Origin: Actinomadura meyerae
GTDB taxonomy: Bacteria > Actinomycetota > Actinomycetes > Streptosporangiales > Streptosporangiaceae
Length of the DNA: 64,000 nt
Reading direction: 5' to 3'
NCBI RefSeq assembly: GCF_900188445.1
Contig: NZ_FZOR01000001.1
Coordinates: forward strand, 310,001-374,000
Position 1 is the first letter of the stretch. The number at the start of each line of letters is the position of its first letter. Under the pieces are notes generated by a model. It was not told the origin of the DNA. It did not search any database and saw only the letters and a list, made by a program, of their open reading frames with translations. The translations under genes were made by a program, and so were the position numbers. Shown piece by piece: positions 1 through 7,961 of the stretch.

Positions 1-625
1 TGCTGCGGCCCCTGACCACGGTCAGCGGCCCGCCGTCCCAGATCTCGGCGTCGTCGGTGAGGCCGCTGGACGTCCCGTCCCCGGCGATCGTCCAGGTGCC
101 GGAGCCGGGGGCCATCGCCAGGTAGCGGGTGCGGGCGACGTGGCCCTTGTCGAAGCCCCGCAGCCTGTAGCGCACCTCCACGCGGAGGACGGCGCCGTCG
201 TCGGTCTCGGCCTGGGTGCCGACGGCGCGTTCCTCCCAGCTTTCGAGGGGCAGCTTGCGGAGGTTGTCGTACATGCGGGCCTGGGCGTCCTGGAACGTCC
301 GCGGCGCGTTCCCGACGGTGGCGAGGAAGGCGAACCGGTCGCCGCTCCGCACGGCCCGCGCGCGGTTCGCGAGGACGGCCGCGGCGTCGTCGAGGCTGAA
401 GGGCCCGGCCGCGCGCGACGCGCCGTCCCGGGCGGCGCGGGCCTGCGGTGCCGCGCCGGCGCCGGCGCGCGCGCCGAGGAGCCCGGCACCGCCCGCCAGC
501 AGCGCGGCGGCCCCGCCCGCGCCGAGGGCCAGGGCCCTGCGCCGCGTGACGGGACCGCCGCGCCGCGAGCCGTCCCGCTCGGGGCCGTCCCGCTCCGGAT
601 CGTCCTGGTCCCGAGCGTCCTCCAT
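1..625 (-). CDS. Exported protein, N-terminal part (gene leaves the window)
   Basis: About 208 codons are visible from an ATG at 625; the gene continues beyond base 1. AGGAT lies a few bases upstream of the ATG. The protein starts with an acidic 25-residue stretch, then an Arg-rich run (TRRRALALGAGGAAAL) leading into a hydrophobic segment at about residues 31-55, so it is exported or membrane-anchored, possibly by the Tat route. The following part (LANRARAVRSGDRFAFLATV, then LPLESWEER and an RVEVRYRLRGFD stretch) resembles the N-terminal NTF2-like part of actinobacterial exported proteins that carry a peptidase MA-like domain further on, but no zinc-binding motif is inside the window. That assignment is an inference from memory of the family. 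It ends a minus-strand run with the CHAP gene upstream. Confidence 0.6.
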   Translation of the reverse strand, partial: MEDARDQDDPERDGPERDGSRRGGPVTRRRALALGAGGAAALLAGGAGLLGARAGAGAAPQARAARDGASRAAGPFSLDDAAAVLANRARAVRSGDRFAFLATVGNAPRTFQDAQARMYDNLRKLPLESWEERAVGTQAETDDGAVLRVEVRYRLRGFDKGHVARTRYLAMAPGSGTWTIAGDGTSSGLTDDAEIWDGGPLTVVRGRS

Positions 626-664
626 GCGCGCGATCCTATGCAGCCCGCGCGGCCGGGGAGGACG

Positions 665-1516
665 TCACGACCGGTACTCGGGGTATCCGTAGCCGACGAT
701 GTCGGCGGCCGAGCGCACCTTGACCCTGACGGCGTTGCCGGTGTTGCCCTCGACGGTCTGGACGGTGCCGTCGCCGAGCTTCTTGATCACCATGCCGACG
801 TGCCGGATGTCGGTGACGTCCTTGCCGCCGGACCAGGCGAAGAAGACGACCGCGCCCGGCCGGGGCTCGGTGCCCCAGCGGCCGTGCTCCTGGAACCAGC
901 GGGCGTGGGCGACGGTCCAGGCGTCGCTGCCGATCTGGTCGCTGAAGCCGATCTGCTCGCCGACCCAGGAGACGAACATGTCGCACCAGTTCGCGTCGCT
1001 GTAGCCGCCGAGGGAGCCGCCGTCGCGCGCGAGGGTCTCCTTCGCGCGGGCGGTGCTCATGTACCACTTCTGGAACTTGGTCTCGCCGCCGCCGTCCTCC
1101 TTCACGCCGACCTGGGACCGGGCCAGCGCGATGGCCTGCGCGGCGGTGGGCCGCGACGCCGCGGGCTCCTTTCCGGCGGCGGCCGGCTCCGGCTCGCCCT
1201 CGGCGCTCTTGCGGGGGGACGGCGCCGGCGGCTTCGGCGTCTTGGCGGCCTTGCCGTTCCGCCCGGCTGCGGAGGCGTCCTTGGACGAGTTCCCGGACGA
1301 GCCCTTGCCCGCCGTCTTCCTGGCGACGGCGGCATCGGCCGCCGTACCGGCCGCCGGGGGCGAGCCGAACGGCAGTACGGACGCCTGCGCGGTCACCGCG
1401 GCGGTGCCGATGACCACGGCGCCGACGAGGACGCCGCCGGTCGTCCGCCAGGGGAGGGACAGGGGGGCCGGCTTGCGGTGCCTGCCCGGGATCTTCTTGC
1501 GATGTGCGCCTGGCAC
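665..1516 (-). CDS. CHAP-domain cell-wall hydrolase, membrane-anchored
   Basis: 283 residues. I start at the GTG at 1516 because GAGGAG lies at 1523-1528, six bases before it; the in-frame ATG at 1537 directly abuts a riboswitch and has no ribosome-binding site. A basic N-terminus (RKKIPGRHRK) precedes one hydrophobic segment at about residues 27-45, then a Pro/Ala/Lys linker to about 122 typical of a wall-spanning spacer. The C-terminal domain (125-283) looks like a CHAP amidase/endopeptidase: Cys178 in NWCDMF, His239 in IRHVGM, and the GYSDAN approach to the Cys. CHAP enzymes cut peptide or amide bonds of peptidoglycan outside the cell. Two c-di-AMP riboswitches sit in its leader, which fits known control of wall hydrolases by c-di-AMP in actinobacteria. 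Substrate bond is not predictable from sequence. Confidence 0.85.
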   Translation of the reverse strand: MPGAHRKKIPGRHRKPAPLSLPWRTTGGVLVGAVVIGTAAVTAQASVLPFGSPPAAGTAADAAVARKTAGKGSSGNSSKDASAAGRNGKAAKTPKPPAPSPRKSAEGEPEPAAAGKEPAASRPTAAQAIALARSQVGVKEDGGGETKFQKWYMSTARAKETLARDGGSLGGYSDANWCDMFVSWVGEQIGFSDQIGSDAWTVAHARWFQEHGRWGTEPRPGAVVFFAWSGGKDVTDIRHVGMVIKKLGDGTVQTVEGNTGNAVRVKVRSAADIVGYGYPEYRS

Positions 1517-1537
1517 GGGGGTCTCCTCGACTTCCAT

Positions 1538-1688
1538 GCCGCCTACCGGGTTAGCTGACGGGTTCGGGCGTGGAAGCCGCCCTACGGCCGCCCTCGGGCA
1601 GGCCGATTCACCCCGATGTGAAGGACTGGATGGGTCCCCGGCTCCGCGTGCGGCGCTTCGCGCGGCCGCGGACTCGGCGGTGGCGTGC
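1538..1688 (-). ncRNA. c-di-AMP (ydaO/yuaA-type) riboswitch, gene-proximal copy
   Basis: Read on the minus strand, the conserved ydaO blocks appear in order: CCGCCGAGTCCG at the 5' side, GCCGGGGACCCA, GGGGTGAATC, then CGAACCCGTCAGCTAACC and GGTAGGCG closing the P1 helix. The 3' strand of P1 ends next to base 1538, about 20 bases before the GTG start of the CHAP gene, with GAGGAG between them. Class members bind c-di-AMP and in actinobacteria usually lower expression of wall-hydrolase genes such as rpfA. The boundaries are approximate because I judged the P1 ends by eye. Confidence 0.9.
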
Positions 1689-1758
1689 CCGGTGGCGGGC
1701 GCGCCGGTTCGGATGGGGAGCGCTCGGCGGGCGGGGGCCCGCGGAGCGCGCGGGGGTG

Positions 1759-1789
1759 GGGCGTGGCCGCACGATGGGCGGCCACGCCC
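1759..1789 (-). terminator. Hairpin between the two riboswitches
   Basis: A perfect 12-bp stem (1759-1770 with 1778-1789, GGGCGTGGCCGC) and a 7-base loop. It lies just downstream, in the minus direction, of the distal c-di-AMP aptamer and upstream of the proximal one. There is no U-tract, so it would be a U-poor actinobacterial terminator or simply the expression platform of the distal aptamer; the role is inferred from position. Confidence 0.5.
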
Positions 1790-1824
1790 AGGCAACGCTG
1801 CGGTATCACTCCTTCGCTCTTCCA

Positions 1825-2008
1825 GACGCCTACCGGGTTAGCTGACGGGTTCGGGCGAGGAAGTTGGCCCTACGGCGGGCTCCCACCGGAACGGGGCCGG
1901 GAGAGACGCACCGATTCACCCCGGGTGCCGGAATGCCCGTCCGGGAGGGCTCCCGGACTCCGGCGATGTGGTTCCCCGGTTCCGCGCTGCGGCGGATTCG
2001 GCGCTGCC
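1825..2008 (-). ncRNA. c-di-AMP (ydaO/yuaA-type) riboswitch, distal copy
   Basis: A second complete aptamer on the minus strand. It has GCGCCGAATCCG (1993-2004), ACCGGGGAACCAC, GGGGTGAATC, and CGAACCCGTCAGCTAACC followed by GGTAGGCGTC at 1825-1834. All core blocks are closer to the family consensus than in the proximal copy (GGGGAACCA intact rather than GGGGACCCA). No gene lies between the two aptamers, so both precede the same CHAP gene; tandem arrangement is directly visible. Confidence 0.92.
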
Positions 2009-2436
2009 GCTGCGCTCCTGGGGGCGAGATGGGGCCCGGCGCGGGACCTGTCTCCCGCGTGCGAACGAGCGGCGCCTGATGTTGTGTGCGGACGCCCGTC
2101 CCGTCGCGGGGGGACGTCCGGAGGCTGGCCCGGAAGGACCGCCGTGGCCGCGCTCTCAGCGCCATGCCGCTGCGGGCGTGCGCACGGTGGGCGGGCCGGC
2201 CGCGGTCCGCGCGTGCGGACCGCCGCGGCACCGGTCGGTGCCGCGGGGACGGCGCGTGGGGCGTGCCGTCCCGAGGGGGAGCGGCGCGTGGCTCGCGCCG
2301 CCGTCGCGCGGCGGACTGCCGTGCCGCGCGGGGCCGCGGCGCCTGGTGGGCGTCGCGTGGCCACGGCGTCTGGAGGGCGCCGTGAGTGAGGCAAAGGTAC
2401 CAAAGCCCCAAGAGAAGGCAAACCCCCCCAAAATTA
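2009..2436. other. Gene-free upstream leader and promoter region
   Basis: About 430 bases without a convincing gene on either strand. The minus strand should carry the promoter for the tandem riboswitch transcript here, but I see no clear -35/-10 pair. Open frames in this stretch are Arg/Ala/Pro-rich composition artefacts. Confidence 0.6.
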
Positions 2437-2467
2437 ACAACGGACCAGGTCAAGCCTGGTCCGTTGT
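2437..2467 (-). terminator. Intrinsic terminator of the NlpC/P60 gene
   Basis: Perfect 13-bp stem, ACAACGGACCAGG (2437-2449) against CCTGGTCCGTTGT (2455-2467), 5-base loop. Read in the minus direction it is followed by TAATTTTGGGG, a U-rich tail, so it is a classical Rho-independent terminator placed about 45 bases after the NlpC/P60 stop codon. Confidence 0.9.
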
Positions 2468-2513
2468 CGGGGGAGCCGTGCCGGGCCCCGTCATGGGGGC
2501 CCGGCGGGGCGCG

Positions 2514-3560
2514 TCAGGGGCGCCCGGCGCCGTAGTAGTTGCTCAGGTAGTAGCCCGAGGTGATGCTGACGATCTCGACGTTCTTGCCGGTGCGCGGAGC
2601 GTGGATCATCTTGCCGCCGCCCACGTACAGGCCGACGTGGCCGAGGCCGCTGAAGAACACCAGGTCGCCCGGCTGCAGGTTGCTCTTGGCCACCCGCTTC
2701 GTCGCCGCGTACTGGGAGTTGGTGGTGCGGGTGATGTTGACGCCCGCGGCCGCCCACGCCTTCATCGTCAGGCCGGAGCAGTCGTAGGAGTTCGGACCCT
2801 CCGCGCCGTACTGGTACGGCTTGCCGAGCTGGGCGTAGGCGAAGTCGAGCGCCGTGCGCGGCGCGCCGCTCGCCGGGCCGGTGTAGGTGCCGCCGGTGGC
2901 CCCGCCGCCCGAGGAGGAGGACGAGCCGCCGCCGAGCCGCCGGACCAGCGCCTTCTGCTTCTCGACCGCCTTGTCGAGCTCGACCTTCTTCTTCTTCAGC
3001 TCGTCCTGCTTCTGCTTCACCTCGTCGTAGGCCGCCTTGGCCTGCGCCTGCTCGCGGCGCAGCCGCTGCGCCGTTGCGAGGAACTGGGTGAGTTGGGAGC
3101 TGCGCTCGTGCGACAGGTGGGAGAAGACGGCCGCCTGGTCGAGGATCGACTGCGGGTCCTTGCTGCCCACGAAGCCCGTCACGTCCGCGGAGTCGCCGTT
3201 CTTGTACGCGGCGGCCGCCATCTGGGCGATCTTGGAGCGCTGCTGCTCGAAGGTGGCCTGCTCCTCCTTGCTCGCCTTGGTCGCCGCGTCGTACTTCTTC
3301 TTCGCGACCTTGAGCTTCTCGCGGTTCTGGTTGTACTTCTCGACTTCCTGGTCGAACTGCTCGCTCAGCTTGTCGAGCTTCTTCTGGGCCTGAGCCTTGG
3401 TCGGCCTGGGGTCGGCGTGCGCCACCACCGGGGGGGAGACCAGGGCGGCGGTCACGGTGAGGCAGGCGGCGGCCGCCAGGCGGCGGGAGGTGCCTCTGCT
3501 CGCGGGGCCGCCCCTCCGGTCACGCTCGCGTGCCGGTGCCCCGATGAGATCTTTGGCCAC
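2514..3560 (-). CDS. NlpC/P60 peptidoglycan endopeptidase with coiled-coil
   Basis: 348 residues from a GTG at 3560. A signal peptide covers about residues 1-50 (hydrophobic AAAACLTVTAALV, cleavage near VVAHA/DP). Residues 52-208 form a long coiled coil rich in Lys, Gln and Glu, as in RipA/RipC and Streptomyces P60 enzymes. After a Gly/Ser linker (209-225) comes the NlpC/P60 domain (about 235-348) with Cys261 in YDCSG, His308 in GHVGLYVG and His320 in MIHAP, a full catalytic triad. Such enzymes cut the D-Glu to meso-DAP bond of stem peptides and help daughter cells separate. It is a single-gene unit: a promoter-like pair lies at 3600-3628 and a terminator at 2437-2467. Unlike the CHAP gene it has no c-di-AMP riboswitch. 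Confidence 0.92.
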   Translation of the reverse strand: MAKDLIGAPARERDRRGGPASRGTSRRLAAAACLTVTAALVSPPVVAHADPRPTKAQAQKKLDKLSEQFDQEVEKYNQNREKLKVAKKKYDAATKASKEEQATFEQQRSKIAQMAAAAYKNGDSADVTGFVGSKDPQSILDQAAVFSHLSHERSSQLTQFLATAQRLRREQAQAKAAYDEVKQKQDELKKKKVELDKAVEKQKALVRRLGGGSSSSSGGGATGGTYTGPASGAPRTALDFAYAQLGKPYQYGAEGPNSYDCSGLTMKAWAAAGVNITRTTNSQYAATKRVAKSNLQPGDLVFFSGLGHVGLYVGGGKMIHAPRTGKNVEIVSITSGYYLSNYYGAGRP

Positions 3561-3599
3561 GGTCGGTTTCGCCCCTCTCGTCCACGACGTCAGCGGACG

Positions 3600-3628
3600 A
3601 CATTAGCGATGGGCAACAACCGTCACAA
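3600..3628 (-). promoter_or_regulatory. Probable housekeeping promoter of the NlpC/P60 gene
   Basis: On the minus strand TTGTGA (3623-3628) and TAATGT (3600-3605) are separated by exactly 17 bases, a good match to the vegetative sigma consensus and unusual in such GC-rich DNA. Transcription would start near 3593, leaving a leader of about 33 bases before the GTG at 3560. Confidence 0.55.
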
Positions 3629-3744
3629 CCGATTCGTCACTCTTTGATGGACATCGACGGGCATCGTCCACTTTCCGTGGCGGCAATGTCACGGATTGCG
3701 ACACGTCCCTTATCGCGGCCTTAAACCGTCCTTAACCGCCGAGC

Positions 3745-3783
3745 CGAACCGCCCGCCCGAACCGCCCGCCCGAACCGCCCGCC
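3745..3783. repeat. Three perfect 13-bp tandem repeats
   Basis: Unit CGAACCGCCCGCC occurs three times head to tail at 3745-3757, 3758-3770 and 3771-3783, four bases beyond the stop of the NYN gene in its 3' flank. The copies are identical, so this is a candidate variable-number site. Function unknown. Confidence 0.85.
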
Positions 3784-3786
3784 CGG

Positions 3787-5052
3787 TCAGGACCGGCCGA
3801 GGCGGCGCAGCAGCAGCGTGGACGGGCACGGCCGGGCGTCGGCGCGGCGCGCCGCGTCGGCGACCTCCCGGTCCGAGGACACCACCACCACCGGACGGCC
3901 CGGCGGCTCCGCCCGCACCAGCTCGCCGATCAGCTCGTCTGCGGTCTGCCCGGGGGAGCTGAACCGCACCCGGACGCCGCGCGGCGCGGCGATCGCCACC
4001 GGCGCGTCCAGCTCCGCGCCGTCGAACACGCAGGTCACCTCGGCGCGGGTCTGCGCCGCCAGCCCGCCGAGCCCGGACACGAGCCGGCTGCGCTGGTCCG
4101 ACAGGGGCAGCTCCCCGTACCCGGTCTTGGTGACGTTGTAGCCGTCCACGATCAGGTGCACCTGCGGCAGGGCCAGCAGCCGGTCGAGCAGCTGCGGGTC
4201 GCTGTCGGACAGGGCCCGGCCGGGCAGCGCGCGGTGCGGCTGCCGGTCCGGCTCCAGCCCGCCGACCACGTCGGCCGGCCGGACGATGGTCGCGGGCAGC
4301 GCCAGCTCCCGCCGGACGCCCTGCGCCGCGTCCACGAGCGTGTCGAGCAGCATCCGCAGCCGGACGTCGTCGACGTTGCGCCCCTCCCGCGCGGCCCGCT
4401 TGGCGGCCTCGGCGGCGGCCTCGGCCCGCTCGGCGCGGGCGCGCAGCCTGCGCAGCTCCTTCTCCGCCGCGGCGGTCGACTCGCGGGCCGCCGCGAGCTG
4501 CCGCTCGGCGTCCGCCGCCGCCGCGTCCGCGCGCTCCTCCGCCGACCGGTACCGGGTGCGGGCGTCGTGCAGCTTGCGGCGCAGCTCGGCCACCTCGGCC
4601 TTGGCCTCGCGCAGCTCGGCGCGGAGCTTGTCGTTCTCGGCCGAGCGCGCGGAACGCGCGGCGGCCAGCTCCTCCTTCAGCGCGGCGACGCGGCGCTCGG
4701 CCGCCTCCTCCTCGGAGGCGGTCGCGGACCGCTCCAGCTCCGCGCGGGCCGCGTCGACGAGCGCCGTCCAGCCGGCGGGCCGCAGCAGGTACGCCAGCAC
4801 CGCGACCCGGACCGGATCGGCGGCGGGCGGCACCCGCCCCGCCTCGACCTGCTCGACCAGCTCGGCCTGCGCCTCGCGCAGCGGCTCGGCGACCCGGCCG
4901 CGGAACGCGGCGTCCTTCTCCAGCACCGCCGCGATGTGCTGCCCCGCGAGCTTGGCGCGCTTGCGGCGCTCGAACCGCGCGAACCGGCGCAGCGGTACCG
5001 GGACCTCGTCGGCGGGCAGCGCCCCGATCAGCTCGGCGGCGGCCTCGACCAC
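3787..5052 (-). CDS. NYN (YacP/PIN-like) domain protein with central coiled coil
   Basis: 421 residues if started at the GTG at 5052. The central part (about 100-215) is a long Ala/Glu/Arg coiled coil. The C-terminal domain (about 297-421) is an NYN/YacP-type PIN-like nuclease domain: HLIVDGYNV with Asp303, VFDGAE with Asp344, Asp372 in QTADELI and Asp394 in SSDREVAD give the acidic metal-binding set of this fold. Family members (YacP/Rae1) cut RNA; the target here is unknown. The start is uncertain: frame stays open to a TAG near 5160 with no ATG, GTG or TTG, yet AAGGAG (5147-5152) stands before two ATC codons at 5142 and 5139, so translation may begin 30 residues earlier at ATC. Confidence 0.85.
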   Translation of the reverse strand: MVEAAAELIGALPADEVPVPLRRFARFERRKRAKLAGQHIAAVLEKDAAFRGRVAEPLREAQAELVEQVEAGRVPPAADPVRVAVLAYLLRPAGWTALVDAARAELERSATASEEEAAERRVAALKEELAAARSARSAENDKLRAELREAKAEVAELRRKLHDARTRYRSAEERADAAAADAERQLAAARESTAAAEKELRRLRARAERAEAAAEAAKRAAREGRNVDDVRLRMLLDTLVDAAQGVRRELALPATIVRPADVVGGLEPDRQPHRALPGRALSDSDPQLLDRLLALPQVHLIVDGYNVTKTGYGELPLSDQRSRLVSGLGGLAAQTRAEVTCVFDGAELDAPVAIAAPRGVRVRFSSPGQTADELIGELVRAEPPGRPVVVVSSDREVADAARRADARPCPSTLLLRRLGRS

Positions 5053-5355
5053 CGACTGCCGGACCGGCTCGGGCAGGGGCCCGGCCAGATGCTCGTCGGA
5101 CTCCGCGCAGCCGGGGGTCGCTTCGGGGCCGCTGTCGATGATCCCGCTCCTTCCGGGCTACGCCGCCGGTGGGCACTGTCTTCCCTGCCGCCCCGCGTCC
5201 TAACCGGCGGCCGGCCAGGGCGGACGGCCGGCCGGACGGGGCGCGCCGGGCTCCCGGGAGCCGTCCCCCGCGGCCCCCGCCCGGCGGGACGTGCCGGCGC
5301 CCCCCAACCCTAGCGGCCCCGGCTTCTGTCGGTGGGGTCCTCTACCGTCGCGCAC

Positions 5356-7161
5356 ATGACTGCTGCGCACGGTGTCCAGGGCGGCGGAGTACAGGGGACA
5401 CTGGACGACCTCGGCACGCCGCTCGCCGAGGTCACCTTCGTGGTGGTCGACCTGGAGACCACGGGCGGCTCGGCCGCCGACTCGGCCATCACCGAGATCG
5501 GCGCGGTGAAGGTGCGCGGCGGCGAGGAGCTCGGCGACTTCGGCACCCTGGTGGACCCGGGCGGCCCCGTCCCGCCGTTCATCACCGCGCTGACCGGCAT
5601 CACCACCGCGATGGTGACGGCCGCGCCGCGCATCGAGTCGGTGCTGCCGGCGTTCCTGGAGTTCGCCCGCGGCTGCGTCCTCGTCGCGCACAACGCCCCG
5701 TTCGACATCGGCTTCCTGAAGAGCGCCTGCGCCGCGAACGGGTACGCCTGGCCCGCCTTCCCCGTCGTCGACACCGTCGACCTGGCGCGCCGCGTCCTGT
5801 CCAGGGACGAGGTGCCCAACTGCAAGCTCGGCACGCTGGCCCGCTTCTTCCGGACGGCCAACGAGCCCACCCACCGCGCCCTCGCCGACGCCCGCGCCAC
5901 CACCGAGGTCCTGCACGGCCTCATCGAGCGGCTCGGCTCGTTCGGCGTCACCTCCCTGGAGGAGATGCGGGGCTTCGCCAAGGCGCCCACCCCCGAGCAG
6001 CGCCGCAAGCGGCACCTCGCCGACGACGTGCCGAGCACCCCCGGCGTCTACCTGTTCGAGGACCGCGACGGCGAGGTGCTCTACGTCGGCAAGAGCGGCG
6101 ACCTGCGCTCCCGGGTGCGCAGCTACTTCACCGGCTCGGAGACGCGCTGGCGCGTCCGCGAGATGGTCGGCCTCGCCGAGAACGTCCGGACGATCGTGTG
6201 CGCCACCGGCCTGGAGGCCGAGGTCCGCGAGCTGCGGCTGATCGCCGAGCACAAGCCGCGCTACAACCGCCGCTCGAAGTTCCCCGAGCGGGCGATCTGG
6301 CTGAAGCTGACCGTGGAGCCGTTCCCGCGGCTGTCGATCGTCCGGGAGTGCCGCGCCGACGGCGCCCGCTACCTCGGGCCGATCTCGTCGCGGCGGCAGG
6401 CCGAGGAGGCGCGCGCCGCGCTGCACGAGGCGGTCCCGCTGCGCCAGTGCACCCAGCGGCTCACGCTCCGGCTGATCGAGCGCGGCAAGGCCCGCGCCTG
6501 CGCGCTCGCCGAGATCGGGCGCTGCGGCGCGCCCTGCGACGGCCGCGAGTCGCCCGACGCCTACGCCGTCCACGCCGGGACGGCCCGCGCCGTCATGGAG
6601 GGCGACGTGCGCCCCGTCGTGGCCGCCGCCCAGGTGCGCATCGACCGGCTCGCCGCCGAACTGCGCTACGAGGAGGCCGCCGCGCAGCGCGACCGGCTCG
6701 CCGCGTTCGTCCGCGCCGCCGCCCGCGGCCAGCGGCTCGCCGCGCTGGCCCGGCTGCCGCAGCTGGTCGCGGCCAGGCCCGCCTTCGACGGCGGCTGGGA
6801 GCTGTCGGTGGTGCGCTACGGCCGGCTCGCCGCCGCCGGGACCGTCCCGCCGCACGCCCACCCCCGCCCGTACGTGGACGCGCTCATCGCCACCGCCGAG
6901 ACGGTGTTCCCGCCCTCCGGGGAGGCCCCCGGCGGCGTCCCCCTCGGCGAACCGCCCTCGGCCGGCGCCACCGCCGAGGAGATGGAGTGCGTGCTGCGCT
7001 GGCTCGACCTGCCCGGCGTCCGGCTCGTCGAGGTCGACGGCCCGTGGACGTGCCCCCTGCACGGCGCCGAGGGCCTGCGCGAATGGATCGACAAGGCCTA
7101 CGAGCGGCCCTACGAGCGGTCCGAGCCGTCCCGCTCGCGCCCCGGCCGCCCACTAAGGTGA
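5356..7161 (+). CDS. DEDDh 3'-5' exonuclease fused to UvrC-like GIY-YIG nuclease
   Basis: 601 residues. ATG at 5356 is preceded by TACCGT (5343-5348) and a 7-base gap, the leaderless pattern; a GTG at 5332 is less likely. Residues 25-195 are a DnaQ/epsilon-type exonuclease with Asp32 and Glu34 (VDLETTG), Asp117 (NAPFDIGF), and His173/Asp178 (HRALADAR). Residues 225-305 are a GIY-YIG domain (PGVYLF, LYVGKSGDLRSR), as in UvrC and Cho. A UVR-like segment follows (ELRYEEAAAQRDRLAAF). The C-terminal UvrC RNase H-like endonuclease and HhH domains are absent, so it is not the main UvrC. It likely acts in DNA repair, combining 3' trimming with an incision; this fusion is common in actinobacteria but its role is poorly known. 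The rhomboid gene follows after 4 bases. Confidence 0.92.
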   Translation: MTAAHGVQGGGVQGTLDDLGTPLAEVTFVVVDLETTGGSAADSAITEIGAVKVRGGEELGDFGTLVDPGGPVPPFITALTGITTAMVTAAPRIESVLPAFLEFARGCVLVAHNAPFDIGFLKSACAANGYAWPAFPVVDTVDLARRVLSRDEVPNCKLGTLARFFRTANEPTHRALADARATTEVLHGLIERLGSFGVTSLEEMRGFAKAPTPEQRRKRHLADDVPSTPGVYLFEDRDGEVLYVGKSGDLRSRVRSYFTGSETRWRVREMVGLAENVRTIVCATGLEAEVRELRLIAEHKPRYNRRSKFPERAIWLKLTVEPFPRLSIVRECRADGARYLGPISSRRQAEEARAALHEAVPLRQCTQRLTLRLIERGKARACALAEIGRCGAPCDGRESPDAYAVHAGTARAVMEGDVRPVVAAAQVRIDRLAAELRYEEAAAQRDRLAAFVRAAARGQRLAALARLPQLVAARPAFDGGWELSVVRYGRLAAAGTVPPHAHPRPYVDALIATAETVFPPSGEAPGGVPLGEPPSAGATAEEMECVLRWLDLPGVRLVEVDGPWTCPLHGAEGLREWIDKAYERPYERSEPSRSRPGRPLR

Positions 7162-7165
7162 CCCT

Positions 7166-7915
7166 GTGGCACTGCCCCTCTACGACAGCCAGCCGGCGCG
7201 ACGCGTCCCCTGGGTGACGTACCTGCTCGTCGCGGCGAACGTCGTGGTCTTCCTGCTCACGCCCATGTCGAACTTCGCGACCTGGTACGGCGAGGACCGC
7301 GTCCGCGAATGCCGGGCGGCCCACTTCACCTTCGAGTACGGCGCGGTGCCCAAGGAGCTGACCACCGGCGACCAGCAGCCCCTGCCGACCGACATCGTGC
7401 ACGAGTGCGGCCCCGCGTCGTTCGGCAAGGCACCCTGGACCTCCGCGTTCACCTCGATGTTCCTGCACTCCGGGGCGCTGCACCTGCTGGGCAACCTCGT
7501 CGCGCTGTTCGTCGTCGGCATGGGCGTCGAAGACCGCCTCGGCCGCTGGCGCTACCTGCTGAGCTACCTGGTGTTCGGCCTGGTCGCCGTCTACGGCTTC
7601 GCGTGGACGTCCCCCGACTCGACCGTCCCCCTCATCGGCGCGTCCGGCGCCATCGCCGGCGTGATGGGCGCCTACGTCATCCTCAACCCGCGCGGCCGCA
7701 TCGTCAGCTGGGTCCCGCCCATCATCGTCGTCCGCCTCCCCGTCTGGGTGGTGCTGGGGTACTGGTTCGTCCTGCAATGGCTGTCGCTGGGCGACGAGAA
7801 GAGCAACGTGGCCTACACCGCGCACATCTACGGCTTCGTGGCCGGCGTGGTGTTCGCCCTCCTCGCCCGCCGGGCCGGCCCCGCCCGCCGCCCGGCCGCG
7901 CTCAGCCGCGGCTGA
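7166..7915 (+). CDS. Rhomboid-family intramembrane serine protease
   Basis: 249 residues, GTG start at 7166 four bases after the previous stop. Hydrophobic segments at about 17-35, 105-120, 130-148, 155-173, 187-205 and 217-233 give six membrane helices. Catalytic Ser160 lies in IGASGAIAG and His220 in AHIYGFVAG; HSGALHLLGN (101-110) carries the conserved His and Asn of rhomboids. A 55-residue extracytoplasmic loop after helix 1 (about 40-95) has two cysteines (Cys49, Cys81) that could pair. Rhomboids cut membrane-tethered substrates within or next to a helix; the substrate is unknown. Confidence 0.93.
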   Translation: MALPLYDSQPARRVPWVTYLLVAANVVVFLLTPMSNFATWYGEDRVRECRAAHFTFEYGAVPKELTTGDQQPLPTDIVHECGPASFGKAPWTSAFTSMFLHSGALHLLGNLVALFVVGMGVEDRLGRWRYLLSYLVFGLVAVYGFAWTSPDSTVPLIGASGAIAGVMGAYVILNPRGRIVSWVPPIIVVRLPVWVVLGYWFVLQWLSLGDEKSNVAYTAHIYGFVAGVVFALLARRAGPARRPAALSRG

Positions 7916-7961
7916 CCCGCCCGGTAGGGTCGGAGTGTCCGTGTCTGAGGGGGAGGGTGAA

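Noticed and set aside
3561..3700. c-di-AMP riboswitch before the NlpC/P60 gene
   Set aside because: None of the conserved blocks is present; the leader is only about 33 bases if the promoter at 3600-3628 is right.
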